From positions 744,001 to 808,000 of the forward strand of contig NZ_JAUOTO010000001.1 of NCBI RefSeq assembly GCF_030546645.1: a DNA stretch of 64,000 nt. Reading direction: 5' to 3'. Numbering within the stretch: the stretch's first letter is position 1; each line of letters begins with the position of its first letter. The stretch comes from Flavitalea plasmicola (GTDB taxonomy: Bacteria; Bacteroidota; Bacteroidia; Chitinophagales; Chitinophagaceae). Positions 7,997 through 17,440 of this stretch are shown here, one piece after another. A program made the position numbers and the translations under genes. Under the pieces are notes generated by a model. The model was not told the DNA's origin, searched no databases, and worked only from the letters and a program-made list of their open reading frames with translations.

Positions 7997-9259
7997 TTAG
8001 CTGCGGAGGATGGCCACCGGGTCCACGCGCGCCGCCTTCCGGGCAGGCAGCACGCCTGCTACGAAAGTCGTCAGCATCCCAAAGCCCGCTCCAAAAAAAT
8101 AATATTTGATGTCGAATACCACCGGAAAGAATTTCATGAAGGTGAATTCCGTCTGGGGAAAAGGCACCCGGGACAACCCGTACGACAGCAGGAAACCCAA
8201 TAACAACCCTGCTAACGCGCCCAGGATGCCGATCACCAGAGACTGGGATAAAAAGATCATTAGGATGTCCTTGCCGTCAAAACCTTGCGCCTTCAGTATC
8301 GCAATGTCCTTCATCTTGCTGGAGATCACCATATTCATGATGTTGTAAATACCAAAACCCGCCACCGTCAGTAAGGTGAGGCTTACCACCCAGGTAAGGG
8401 TGTCCCTGATCAGGTTACCCGCCTTGATGGAAGGATTGGAGCTTTCCCAATCTTCGGACTTATACCCATATTTTTTTCTGCAGACTACCGCCAGGTCCCT
8501 TGCCATGTTGATGTCTTTTAGCTTGACCCGGATGTCCGTAATATAGTCATGGTCTTTTGCCAGCAATTGCTGGACGCCGGAAAGACTTACATAAGCCTTG
8601 ATGTTGTCCACGGTGCTGAGGCCGAATGAAAAGGTTCCCACTACCCTGAAGCGCATAGAGTTGCCGGCAGGAGTAGCCAGCGTAACCTGGTCGCCCCGGA
8701 CGACATTCAGCTTGTCGGCAAGGCCTTGACCCAGAAGGATACCCTTGTCAGCCGTCAGCAGGTTTTCAGCGCGCCCCGTCATCATTCTTTCCCGCAGACT
8801 GAATAAGCGAGCTTCTTCAAGGATATTGACGCCATCGAGGACCCCGTTCAGTTGCACGGGCCCGTAGTTGAAAAATACCTGGGTGGACAAAAGAGGCGAG
8901 ACGACCTCCACGTCGGATCGCGTTTTCAGGTCGGAAATGATTAGGCTGGCGTTCTTCAGGTTCAGCCTCACTTTTTCCGGCCGGGGATGATGCACGACCA
9001 CCACTTTGTCGGGATCATTGCGAAGCCATATGCTGGTAACCGACGATGTATAGTCGGTCCTGATGTCATTATAAATGTGAACATCGGGGATCGCGGAAAG
9101 CATGGTATCCTGGATATAGTTATTGACTCCCTTCATGAAGCTGATCATGAAGATGAACATGGCGATGCCGAATATGACGCCCAGCATGGCGATGAAGCTT
9201 TGTCGCTTGCGGGCCAGCAGCTGCGTGCCGGAGATGAGGAGGTTGACAGGTAGAGTCAT
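7997..9259 (-). CDS. FtsX/MacB-like ABC transporter permease
   Basis: 420 residues with the FtsX layout: an N-terminal TM helix (about residues 20-42), a large periplasmic MacB_PCD domain (about 45-290), then three TM helices with the conserved MKDIAILKAQGF coupling-helix region and the ending PARKAARVDPVAILRS. Such permeases move lipoproteins, peptides or drugs from the periplasmic side by mechanotransmission. The ATG overlaps the stop of the upstream adaptor gene by 4 bp, indicating translational coupling. The cargo is not predictable. Confidence 0.92.
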   Translation of the reverse strand: MTLPVNLLISGTQLLARKRQSFIAMLGVIFGIAMFIFMISFMKGVNNYIQDTMLSAIPDVHIYNDIRTDYTSSVTSIWLRNDPDKVVVVHHPRPEKVRLNLKNASLIISDLKTRSDVEVVSPLLSTQVFFNYGPVQLNGVLDGVNILEEARLFSLRERMMTGRAENLLTADKGILLGQGLADKLNVVRGDQVTLATPAGNSMRFRVVGTFSFGLSTVDNIKAYVSLSGVQQLLAKDHDYITDIRVKLKDINMARDLAVVCRKKYGYKSEDWESSNPSIKAGNLIRDTLTWVVSLTLLTVAGFGIYNIMNMVISSKMKDIAILKAQGFDGKDILMIFLSQSLVIGILGALAGLLLGFLLSYGLSRVPFPQTEFTFMKFFPVVFDIKYYFFGAGFGMLTTFVAGVLPARKAARVDPVAILRS

Positions 9260-10365
9260 CTGCTGCCGGTTTCTTTCTTTAATAATACAGGAGTCCTGGC
9301 ATCTATCCCGGCCAGGATCTCTACATAATCCAGGGTAAGGATGCCTGTTTTTACAGCGATCTTCTTCTCTTTCCCGTTGACGAGGACCCAGACACTGTCC
9401 TCGCCTGCCAGTGCTTCACGCTGTAATACGTTCGCATGTGGTTTGACGGCAATAATGATGTTGGCTTCCACCGAGCAATGGATGAAGGCAGGAGGCAGCT
9501 GTTGCACAAAAACGGCGTCCACGCGGAAGGTTTGATCCGATTCATTCATGATAGGATAAATATGCGTGACCGTTGCCTCGTATACCGTGTCACCGGACAG
9601 GTCTGTTTTCAACACCACCCGCTGGCCCTTCCTGACCTTGCCGATGTCTTCCTGGTCTACGGAAAGTCGGATGATGCGTCGGCCGCTGTCCCCGATCAAC
9701 GCCACGACTTCGTTGGCACGCACGCCCTCTCCGGCCTCCCTGAAAGTCTGGTAAACAATGCCGGCCCGGTCGCTGCAGATGAAATGATCATCCAGCTCTT
9801 TTTTGGCGGCTTGCAGCTGGCTCTTTGCATTGCTGCTGCTGACTTGCATGTCATGCAGGGCGGAGGTATATTTTTCGGCGGCGCTTTTTTGCTGGTTGAC
9901 CGAGAGCTGGTAGGCCGTATAGCTGTTGTCCAGGTTGTTCCGGGTGCCGATGCCTTGTTCCCAAAGGTTTTTCCACCGGTGGTAGGTAAGGGAGTCGTTC
10001 CTTAATTTGATCTCGGCGCTTTGAAGGGCCAGCTGCAGATCATGCAGCAATGGCGATCGGTCGGAAAGGTTCAGCTCGGTGTTCCGGTAGCCTGCCAGGG
10101 CGGCCTGGTATTTCGCCACCACCGGCTCATTCTGGACGACATACAGTACCTGCCCCTTGCCGACCCTGTCGCCGTCCTTCACCAGCTTCTTCAGGATAGT
10201 GCCGTTGTTGAATGCGAAAAGGTTGTATTCATTGTCCGAAACGATCTTGCCGGAAGCATAGACGGTCTCTACGATGTCTTTTTGCAGAATATGGACCTGC
10301 TGTACTTTTTTACAGGAAAAGGTAATGGAGCCGAATACCATCAGCATGTAAATCCGGGCCTTCAT
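9256..10365 (-). CDS. Lipoprotein membrane-fusion adaptor of the ABC exporter
   Basis: 369 residues with a lipoprotein signal (SITFSC, lipidation Cys at about 18), a biotinyl-lipoyl-like segment (VKDGDRVGKGQVLYVV), a central coiled-coil hairpin (about 80-190) and a beta-barrel domain. This is the HlyD/MacA periplasmic adaptor class that bridges an inner-membrane permease to TolC. It is the first gene of the adaptor-permease-ATPase operon. No TolC gene lies beside it; the TolC of the RND operon at 20.6-22.0 kb or another could serve. Confidence 0.9.
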   Translation of the reverse strand: MKARIYMLMVFGSITFSCKKVQQVHILQKDIVETVYASGKIVSDNEYNLFAFNNGTILKKLVKDGDRVGKGQVLYVVQNEPVVAKYQAALAGYRNTELNLSDRSPLLHDLQLALQSAEIKLRNDSLTYHRWKNLWEQGIGTRNNLDNSYTAYQLSVNQQKSAAEKYTSALHDMQVSSSNAKSQLQAAKKELDDHFICSDRAGIVYQTFREAGEGVRANEVVALIGDSGRRIIRLSVDQEDIGKVRKGQRVVLKTDLSGDTVYEATVTHIYPIMNESDQTFRVDAVFVQQLPPAFIHCSVEANIIIAVKPHANVLQREALAGEDSVWVLVNGKEKKIAVKTGILTLDYVEILAGIDARTPVLLKKETGSR

Positions 10366-10446
10366 AATGCATGTGTTATAATGCCAAAAGTACCGGAAAT
10401 CGATAATGGCGCTTATGACACAGGTTGCCCGGAAAAATGATTAAAG

Positions 10447-12834
10447 TCAGTCCACATGCCACTTCCAATCCCTTACTTCCGGCATATCTTCCCCATGCTG
10501 GTAGATGTACTGCCGGTGTGCGATCAGCTTGTCCTGCATTTCCTGCTTCACATAGACTCCCTTTGCTTCCGTTTGCGGCAGCCGGTCGATGACATCCATC
10601 ACCAGGTGGAATCGGTCCAGGTCATTCAGCACCGTCATGTCGAATGGCGTGGTGATGGTGCCTTCCTCCTTGTAGCCGCGGACATGGATATTAGGGTGAT
10701 TGGTGCGCCTGTATGCCAGCCGGTGGATCAGCCACGGATAACCGTGAAAAGCAAAGATCACCGGCTTGTCCTTTGTGAACAGCATGTCAAAGTCACGGTT
10801 GGAAAGCCCATGGGGATGTTCGGTGCCCGGTTGAAGCTTCATCAGGTCGACGATGTTGATCACCCTGATGGCCAGCTCAGGGAGTTTCTTCCTTAGGATC
10901 GACACGGCAGCCAACGTTTCCAGGGTAGGAACGTCCCCGGCACAGGCCATGACTACATCGGGCCCGCGATCCCTGTCGTTGCTGGCCCAATCCCAGATGC
11001 CGATGCCTTTCGTACAGTGCGTGACCGCCTGCTCCATCGTAAGCCATTGGGGGGCAGGGTGCTTGCCTGCCACGATCACATTTACATAATGGCGGCTGCG
11101 GAGGCAGTGATCCATCACCGACAACAGGCAGTTGGCGTCGGGCGGCAGATACACCCTCACAATTTCCGCTTTCTTATTGATGACATGGTCGATGAATCCC
11201 GGGTCCTGGTGGGTAAACCCATTGTGGTCCTGCCGCCATACATGAGAGGCCAGCAGGTAGTTGAGGGAAGCGATCTGCCGGCGCCAGGGAAGCTCCGATG
11301 TCACTTTCAGCCACTTGGCATGCTGGTTGAACATGGAATCCACGATATGGATGAACGCTTCATAACTATTGAAAAGGCCATGCCTGCCCGTCAGCAGGTA
11401 ACCTTCCAGCCAGCCTTCGCATTGATGTTCGCTCAGCACTTCCATCACACGGCCATCGGTGCCCTGGTATTGATCGTTCTCCAATCGCTGCGCCTCCCAT
11501 TGTCGTGTGGTGGCCTGGAATACGGCATCAAGCCGGTTGGACAACGTTTCATCGGGTCCGAAGATGCGGAAATTTCGCTGGTGCTGATTGAGCTTGATGA
11601 TATCCCTGAGAAAGGCGCCCACGGTCATGGTATCGGAAGCTTCGACGGCGCCCGGCGCTTTTAAAACCACCCCATATTCCCTGAAGTCCGGCATGAGAAG
11701 GCTTTTTAAAAGCAGTCCACCATTGGCATGCGGGTTGGCGCCCATTCTTCTTTGGCCTTCCGGTGCCAGCAGGGCTAATTCTTCTCTCAGCCGTCCGCCC
11801 GCATCGAAGAGCTCCTCCGGTCGGTAGCTTTTCATCCATGCTTCCAGTTGCTGCAGGTGCCGGGGATTGCTGTGCGGGTCCGATAAAGGCACCTGGTGTG
11901 AACGGAAAGTTCCTTCCACGGGCAGCCCATCCACCTCCTTCGGGCCCGTCCAGCCTTTAGGTGTCTTTAAGATGATCATGGGCCATATGGGCCTGGCAGC
12001 CTCGCCGTCATTAAGTGCCCTGGAGCGAATGTCCTTTATATCCTGCATGACCTTATCCAGCACGACGGCCATTGCCTGGTGCATCTCCTCGGGATCATGG
12101 CCCTCCAGGAAATACGGTTTCCATCCATATCCTGAAAAAAGCTGTTCCAGTTCGTCCTGGCTGATCCTGGCCAGCAAAGTGGGATTGGCGATCTTATAGC
12201 CGTTTAGATGCAGGATGGGTAAGACCGTACCATCTGTCACCGGGTTAAGGAACTTGTTGGAATGCCAGGCCGTAGCCAGGGGGCCGGTCTCCGCCTCTCC
12301 ATCTCCCACGATACAGGCCACGATCAGGTCCGGGTTGTCAAAGGCGGCGCCGAAAGCATGGCTGAGTGAATAGCCCAGCTCTCCGCCTTCATGGATAGAT
12401 CCCGGGCATTCGGGAGAAACATGGCTGGGGATACCCCCCGGGAACGAGAACTGCCTGAATAGCTTGCACAGCCCCAGCTCGTCCTGGCTGATATGCGGGT
12501 AGACCTCGCTGTACGTTCCTTCGAGATACGTATTGGCGACCAGGGCCGGACCGCCGTGCCCGGGCCCGGAGATATAGATCATGTCCAGGTCATATTGCCG
12601 GATGATACGATTGAGATGCGCATAGATGAAATTCTGGCCCGGCGTGGTGCCCCAATGGCCCAGCAGTCTGTGCTTCACATGCTCCGCTCGCAACGGCTCA
12701 TGTAAGAGCGGGTTGTCACGCAGGTAGATCTGCCCTACGGACAGATAGTTGGCCGCACGCCAATAAGCATCGATCTTCCGCAGCAATTCCGTAGAAACCT
12801 GGTTGTCCGGAACTTTTGTCTTATATATTTCCAT
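10447..12834 (-). CDS. xfp: Xylulose-5-phosphate/fructose-6-phosphate phosphoketolase
   Basis: 795 residues, the usual length. It is thiamine-diphosphate dependent and splits xylulose-5-P (and often fructose-6-P) with phosphate into acetyl phosphate plus glyceraldehyde-3-P or erythrose-4-P. Diagnostic motifs are [56 protein letters not shown] and, in the C-terminal half, [15 protein letters not shown]. The start overlaps the acetate kinase stop by 14 bp, so the two enzymes are translationally linked and form an acetyl-P to acetate plus ATP route in the cytosol. Confidence 0.97.
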   Translation of the reverse strand: MEIYKTKVPDNQVSTELLRKIDAYWRAANYLSVGQIYLRDNPLLHEPLRAEHVKHRLLGHWGTTPGQNFIYAHLNRIIRQYDLDMIYISGPGHGGPALVANTYLEGTYSEVYPHISQDELGLCKLFRQFSFPGGIPSHVSPECPGSIHEGGELGYSLSHAFGAAFDNPDLIVACIVGDGEAETGPLATAWHSNKFLNPVTDGTVLPILHLNGYKIANPTLLARISQDELEQLFSGYGWKPYFLEGHDPEEMHQAMAVVLDKVMQDIKDIRSRALNDGEAARPIWPMIILKTPKGWTGPKEVDGLPVEGTFRSHQVPLSDPHSNPRHLQQLEAWMKSYRPEELFDAGGRLREELALLAPEGQRRMGANPHANGGLLLKSLLMPDFREYGVVLKAPGAVEASDTMTVGAFLRDIIKLNQHQRNFRIFGPDETLSNRLDAVFQATTRQWEAQRLENDQYQGTDGRVMEVLSEHQCEGWLEGYLLTGRHGLFNSYEAFIHIVDSMFNQHAKWLKVTSELPWRRQIASLNYLLASHVWRQDHNGFTHQDPGFIDHVINKKAEIVRVYLPPDANCLLSVMDHCLRSRHYVNVIVAGKHPAPQWLTMEQAVTHCTKGIGIWDWASNDRDRGPDVVMACAGDVPTLETLAAVSILRKKLPELAIRVINIVDLMKLQPGTEHPHGLSNRDFDMLFTKDKPVIFAFHGYPWLIHRLAYRRTNHPNIHVRGYKEEGTITTPFDMTVLNDLDRFHLVMDVIDRLPQTEAKGVYVKQEMQDKLIAHRQYIYQHGEDMPEVRDWKWHVD

Positions 12835-14008
12835 AAAATGAGGTGTTTTTAGCGATCATTTTTTCTTCATCCGTGGGAATGACATACACCGTGGTCCGGC
12901 TTTGCCCGGAGGATATGATAAGGTCATTCTTTTTATTTTTCCCCTCGTCCAGGCCCAGGCCCAGATATTCCAATCCCTGGCAGATCCTGCTGCGGATGAC
13001 AGCCAGGTTCTCTCCGATGCCGCCAGTGAATACCAGGGTATCGATCCCTCCCAGGACAGCGGAATAGGCGCCGATCTGTTTTTTCACCTGGTAGCAGAAT
13101 AGCTCCACGGCCTCGGCAGCCCGCACATCTTCGTTCTCCTGCTGCAGCAGGTCCCGCATGTCGCCACTGGTCCCCGATACGCCTAAAAGGCCGCACTGAT
13201 GATTGATCAGCGCGTTGAATTGAGCAGGATCCAGGTGATCCTTTTGTATCATATACCAGGCCACGCCCGGGTCCAGGTCGCCGGGGCGCGATCCCATCAT
13301 AATGCCGCCTGCAGGTGTGAACCCCATGCTCGTATCCATGCATCTGCCTTTATATATTGCCGCCAGGCTGGCGCCACTGCCCAGGTGTGCAATGATCAAA
13401 CGTCCTTCGGCTGCTTCTTTTCCCGCGAGATGCCCCAGCTCCCCGAGGATATAGGAATACGAAAGGCCGTGAAAACCATAGCGGCGTATGCCGGCTTCAT
13501 CATATCGCCTGGGAATGGGCAGCAACCGGGCAATGCGGGGAATATCTGCGTGAAAAGCGGTGTCGAAGCAGGCCACCTGCGGCAATTGGGGATATTTTTC
13601 CCGGAACAGTTCCATCAGGATGATCTCCCCAGGCAAATGATCCGGATCATAGGTACTGATTCCCCGTAATGCTTTCAACAGCTGCTCCGTGACCAATGCT
13701 GGACGGACATGCTCCAGGCCATGCACCACCCGGTGGCCAATGGCTTTTATCCCGGCAAAAGCCTTTTTTTGTTCAAGCCAGTTTACCAGAAAACGGGCAG
13801 CTTCCTGAAGATCAGCCGCTTCTATCCGGCTTTGGACGGGCGGCCCGGCTTCCGTCTCTGCATAGCTCAACAATGGATCTGCAAGACCGATGCGCTCGAT
13901 CTTCCCATGCAGAAGGCGCTGTAATGCATCGCCGGTCCCATACACGGAGAATTTAATACTGGAAGATCCGCCATTGATCGTCAAAATACCGGCCGGAGAT
14001 GTCTGCAT
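12821..14008 (-). CDS. ackA: Acetate kinase
   Basis: 395 residues with the ASKHA-fold acetate kinase motifs: [14 protein letters not shown] at the N-terminus, [42 protein letters not shown] and [14 protein letters not shown]. It converts acetyl phosphate and ADP to acetate and ATP. It lies directly upstream of, and overlaps, the phosphoketolase gene, and so completes the phosphoketolase shunt. No phosphotransacetylase gene is present here, which suggests that acetyl phosphate from phosphoketolase is its main substrate. Confidence 0.97.
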   Translation of the reverse strand: MQTSPAGILTINGGSSSIKFSVYGTGDALQRLLHGKIERIGLADPLLSYAETEAGPPVQSRIEAADLQEAARFLVNWLEQKKAFAGIKAIGHRVVHGLEHVRPALVTEQLLKALRGISTYDPDHLPGEIILMELFREKYPQLPQVACFDTAFHADIPRIARLLPIPRRYDEAGIRRYGFHGLSYSYILGELGHLAGKEAAEGRLIIAHLGSGASLAAIYKGRCMDTSMGFTPAGGIMMGSRPGDLDPGVAWYMIQKDHLDPAQFNALINHQCGLLGVSGTSGDMRDLLQQENEDVRAAEAVELFCYQVKKQIGAYSAVLGGIDTLVFTGGIGENLAVIRSRICQGLEYLGLGLDEGKNKKNDLIISSGQSRTTVYVIPTDEEKMIAKNTSFYGNI

Positions 14009-14087
14009 GTTTTTGTCTTTCGCCTTCTACCTGATCACAAAAAGAATGCCCCAGGCCGTTAATGATGTAATATTATCATTAAAGTCA

Positions 14088-15500
14088 TCAATGGTGGACG
14101 CTAACGTCATTCGTGATACAGATTTTCCCTGTCTCCCGGATCGCCTTAAAACCACCCTCGATATTGATGAGATCGTGGAATCCTCTTGCTCTCAGGATCG
14201 AGCAGAAGATCATGGAGCGGTAGCCGCCGGCGCAATAGACATAATAGGTCCTGTCAGGATGCAGCCGGTGCATATTGTCATTGATATATTCCAGGGGTAT
14301 ATTGTCGGCATGGATGGCATGCTCCGCCAGGAATTCAAAGCTTCTCCTGACATCCAGCAGATGGATAGGCGCGATACTCATGATCACAGCCAGTTCCTTC
14401 GCGCTTATGCTATTGATCCTGTCCAGCCGTTTTCCCGCATCTTTCCATGCCTTGGCCCCTCCTTTGAGGTAGCCGATGCAATGATCCAGTCCTACTCTCG
14501 CCAGGCGTGTGATGGATTCCTCCTCGCTGCCCTCGTCAGTTACGAGCAGGATAGGCTGGTTGAGGTCGGGGATCAGGGTTGCGGACCAGGGAGCGAGATC
14601 TCCTCCCAGGCCGATATTGATGGAGTGGGGAATAAACCCTTCCGAAAAGACGGCAGCAGCCCTGGTGTCGAGAATGAGCGCTTCCGTTTCTCTGAATGCC
14701 GCTTCGAATGCGGCAGGATCCAGGCCTTGCTGTCCCCTGGACAGCACCTTTTCGAATGGCTCATACCCTTGCTTGTTCATCAGGACATTGCCAGGAAAAT
14801 AGGCGGGAGGGGGCGTAAGCCCGCTGGTGACCTGCTGAATAAAATCTTCTTTCGACAGGTCGGCCTTCAAAGCATAATTATGCCTTTTCTGTCCGCGCAG
14901 CGTATCCGTTCTTTCTATGCCAAGGTTCTTGCCACAGGCGCTTCCTGCGCCATGACCCGGATAGATCACGATGTCATCTCTTAATGGCATTATCTTATTC
15001 CTCAACGAGTCGTATAAATAGCCGGCCAGCTTTTCGGGTGTCAGCTCCGCATCGATCTTTTGGGCCAGGTCAGGCCTCCCAACATCATTGATGAACAGGG
15101 TGTCGCCGGTGAATAAAGCCCGCTCATGGCCCTTCTCATCTTTCAGCAGGTAGCAGGTGCTTTCCATCGTGTGGCCCGGCGTATGCAGGATGCGGATGCT
15201 GCAATGCCCCAGGCTCAGCTCTTGTCCGTCACGGACAGCCATAAATGAAAAACTGGCCTGCGCATTAGGCCCATAGACAATGGCAGCCCCTGTCTTTCGG
15301 CTGAGATCAAGATGGCCGCTGACAAAGTCCGCATGAAAATGCGTTTCCAGAATGTATTTGATGGTTGCTCCCGATCTGGCCGCCCTTTGCAGATAAGGCG
15401 CTGTTTCTCTCAGTGGATCGATGACGGCAGCTTCGCCGTTGCTTTCAATGTAGTACGCCCCCTGGGCCAGGCATCCTGTATAGATCTGTTCGATTAACAT
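14088..15500 (-). CDS. Metallo-beta-lactamase fold protein with two rhodanese domains
   Basis: 470 residues. Residues 1-240 are a glyoxalase II/persulfide-dioxygenase-like MBL domain with the ligand motif THFHADFVSGH (54-63), HTPGHTMESTCY and the later metal residues in FTGDTLF and YPGHGAGS. Two rhodanese modules follow. In the first the active loop reads VTDEGSEEES, without a cysteine. In the second it reads YCAGGYRS with a cysteine, so it is the likely sulfurtransferase. The family handles glutathione or bacillithiol persulfides in sulfide oxidation. It is 80 bp upstream of ackA on the same strand, but a palindrome at its own start suggests separate control. Confidence 0.88.
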   Translation of the reverse strand: MLIEQIYTGCLAQGAYYIESNGEAAVIDPLRETAPYLQRAARSGATIKYILETHFHADFVSGHLDLSRKTGAAIVYGPNAQASFSFMAVRDGQELSLGHCSIRILHTPGHTMESTCYLLKDEKGHERALFTGDTLFINDVGRPDLAQKIDAELTPEKLAGYLYDSLRNKIMPLRDDIVIYPGHGAGSACGKNLGIERTDTLRGQKRHNYALKADLSKEDFIQQVTSGLTPPPAYFPGNVLMNKQGYEPFEKVLSRGQQGLDPAAFEAAFRETEALILDTRAAAVFSEGFIPHSINIGLGGDLAPWSATLIPDLNQPILLVTDEGSEEESITRLARVGLDHCIGYLKGGAKAWKDAGKRLDRINSISAKELAVIMSIAPIHLLDVRRSFEFLAEHAIHADNIPLEYINDNMHRLHPDRTYYVYCAGGYRSMIFCSILRARGFHDLINIEGGFKAIRETGKICITNDVSVHH

Positions 15501-15503
15501 GGC

Positions 15504-15520
15504 TGCAGTAATTTACTGCA
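15504..15520. promoter_or_regulatory. Palindrome at the start of the MBL-rhodanese gene
   Basis: TGCAGTAA-T-TTACTGCA is a perfect 8+1+8 inverted repeat ending four bases before the gene's ATG (minus strand, start at 15500). The position suits an operator that blocks initiation. ArsR- or Crp/Fnr-type dimers bind sites of this size, but no specific regulator can be named from the window. Confidence 0.5.
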
Positions 15521-15591
15521 AGCTAAAAAGAGGAGGCCAATAGAAGCATGACATGGGTCAGCAGGTCGCTTGATGAATGTCACCGCCGTCC

Positions 15592-16287
15592 TCAGACACC
15601 GGGGGTAAACTGTGCCAGTTCATAGATGCCCAGCTGCTTTTCAATTGCCATGACCTTGTCCACCATGACCTCGAAACCATCCTTGCCAAAACGCTTGTGC
15701 TCGTTGTTCTCGAACTCTTCCCCCAGAGAATCGTATTCGTGGCGGGTCACCAGCCTGCGGAAGGCCGGAAAGAGTACCGTATCTTCCCTGGCTTCATGGG
15801 GCCGGTACATGGTATTGAACCTGGTAAGGAGCAGGATCAGCTGCTGACGTTGATCATCGGTAGGCGCTTTCACTTTTCCAAGCTCCATCAGCTGCTGGGT
15901 GATCGCGCGTCCGGCGTTGTGCTGTTGCAGGAGCACATTTACCAGGTCGGTGAGCACGCCGGCTTTTCGGAACCTGGGAAAAAGGTAATCCTCTTCCTGC
16001 TTTTCATGATAGTCCTCGACGAATGTCTTGATGATTCCTGCGGCCCCGGACAGGGCGTCCAGCGGAGGAGTCTGTTTAGCTGCCAGTTGTTCCCGGCAAT
16101 GATCATAGATCAGCAGGATCCTGTTGAGCAGTCCATGTTCCTGCATGAGATCTTCGGGAGGGGATACTTCTTTGTCTTCCTCCTTTTCTTTGCAGCCATG
16201 GAGCAGCAGGATGCCCGAGGCGCTTCCGAGAAGGCCGGCCTTCAGGCTTTGCCCGAGAAACCGGCGCCGGCTGTTGTCTGTATGCAT
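15592..16287 (-). CDS. Exported hemerythrin-domain protein
   Basis: 231 residues. The N-terminus has a twin-arginine-like motif (SRRRFLGQ) followed by a hydrophobic stretch ending LLLHGC, so it is probably a Tat-exported lipoprotein. The body is a four-helix hemerythrin domain with His/Glu ligand candidates in LMQEHGLLNR, VEDYHEKQEEDYLFP, LLQQHNAGR and YRPHEAREDTVLFP. These carboxylate-bridged di-iron proteins bind O2 or sense redox or metals. It is 34 bp downstream of the RND adaptor gene and is probably the last gene of the efflux operon. Confidence 0.88.
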   Translation of the reverse strand: MHTDNSRRRFLGQSLKAGLLGSASGILLLHGCKEKEEDKEVSPPEDLMQEHGLLNRILLIYDHCREQLAAKQTPPLDALSGAAGIIKTFVEDYHEKQEEDYLFPRFRKAGVLTDLVNVLLQQHNAGRAITQQLMELGKVKAPTDDQRQQLILLLTRFNTMYRPHEAREDTVLFPAFRRLVTRHEYDSLGEEFENNEHKRFGKDGFEVMVDKVMAIEKQLGIYELAQFTPGV

Positions 16288-16321
16288 AACGGATCAATTT
16301 GTGCAAAAAACATACCGCGGA

Positions 16322-17440
16322 CTAATGCTGCACCTTCCAGACCGCTGTGCTGCCCGGCTTTCTTTCGTCCGTGGCTTTTACCAGCAGGGTATCGCCCGCC
16401 TGGAGCCGGCCGAAGATCTCTACCCCTTTGTCGGTGCTGATCCCCTGGCTGACATCCACCCATTCGATCATATTGTTCTTCACCCGGATGATAAATTTCT
16501 TTTCCTGGGTGGTGCTGACGGCTGAGGGAGGCACGAGGAGCGATAGCCCATCCCGTTGCAGGCCAAGCTGTGCATAAGCGAAGGCGCCCGCCTGAAGTTC
16601 CTGGTGGGCATTGTCGACCGTGTACTCCCACAGTTCTGTGCGCGTGTTGGGATCGATGGTTCCCGTCCTGCGGGCCGGAACAGCCGTGAAGCTCCGGATA
16701 GGATAGGCGTCCACACGGAAACGTATAGCCGGGATCTTGCTCACTGCCGCCGTGTAGGTCTCTGGAACGGCTATGCGCAGACGGAGGGTACGGTCATCCT
16801 GTATGGTCAGCAATGGCTGCGTAGTCCCCACCAATGCCCCTTCGTCAGCTTTGCGGGCGGTGATGACGCCGGAAAAGGGAGCGTTGATGTTGAGATAGCC
16901 CGAGATATCCCTGCTGGCCTGCGTCTGTTTGCGGGCGGCTTCATAGGCGCTGCTGTCGGTGAGCATCTGGTCCAATGCGCGCTCCAGGTCCACCGGCGCG
17001 ACGATGCCGGGTGAGGAGGTCCGGGAGGCCCGGTAGAGCCGGAGGTAGTTATCCCGGCTCCCGGCCCATTTCGCTTTGACGGATTGCAGCGTCGCCTGGG
17101 ATTCTTCCAGCCGGGAGTTTACTTCCGGCGCTTCTATCACCGCAAGGCTTTGTCCTTTCACTACACGGCTGCCGATGTCCACTTTCATCGCACGGACAAA
17201 ACCCTGCACCCTGGCATAGAGGTCCGTTCGTTGGTAGGGCTCCAGCTCGGCGGGCAGCTCCACCGTCTTCCTGAGAGAGTCGGGCTTTAAAATAAATACC
17301 AGGACAGTATCTCCGGGTGTGGTGACGCCGGCCTGTCCGGTGGGTTGCTGCTCGCTGTTCCCGCAGGCAATAAGAAAGCACAAAGGCAATCCTTTAATGA
17401 ATGGTCGCATATATCTAAATAGAAGGCGCTGGATGGTCAT
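16322..17440 (-). CDS. RND efflux periplasmic adaptor lipoprotein
   Basis: 372 residues, HlyD/AcrA family: a lipoprotein signal (CFLIACG), a lipoyl half-motif (VDIGSRVVKGQSLAVIEAPE), a helical hairpin (about 110-180), and barrel and membrane-proximal domains. It joins the RND pump to the TolC channel. The ATG at 17440 overlaps the RND stop by 26 bp; an internal ATG at 17410 (MRPFIKGLPL) gives a tighter signal peptide and no overlap and may be the true start. Operon order is TolC, RND pump, adaptor, hemerythrin. Confidence 0.9.
   Translation of the reverse strand: MTIQRLLFRYMRPFIKGLPLCFLIACGNSEQQPTGQAGVTTPGDTVLVFILKPDSLRKTVELPAELEPYQRTDLYARVQGFVRAMKVDIGSRVVKGQSLAVIEAPEVNSRLEESQATLQSVKAKWAGSRDNYLRLYRASRTSSPGIVAPVDLERALDQMLTDSSAYEAARKQTQASRDISGYLNINAPFSGVITARKADEGALVGTTQPLLTIQDDRTLRLRIAVPETYTAAVSKIPAIRFRVDAYPIRSFTAVPARRTGTIDPNTRTELWEYTVDNAHQELQAGAFAYAQLGLQRDGLSLLVPPSAVSTTQEKKFIIRVKNNMIEWVDVSQGISTDKGVEIFGRLQAGDTLLVKATDERKPGSTAVWKVQH

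Noticed and set aside
13890-14984. 364-codon plus-strand open frame
   Set aside because: Antisense to the clearly coding ackA start and MBL-rhodanese genes; no family likeness, with His/Gln/Arg-rich shadow composition.
15577-16440. 287-codon plus-strand open frame
   Set aside because: Antisense to the hemerythrin gene; no independent coding signs.
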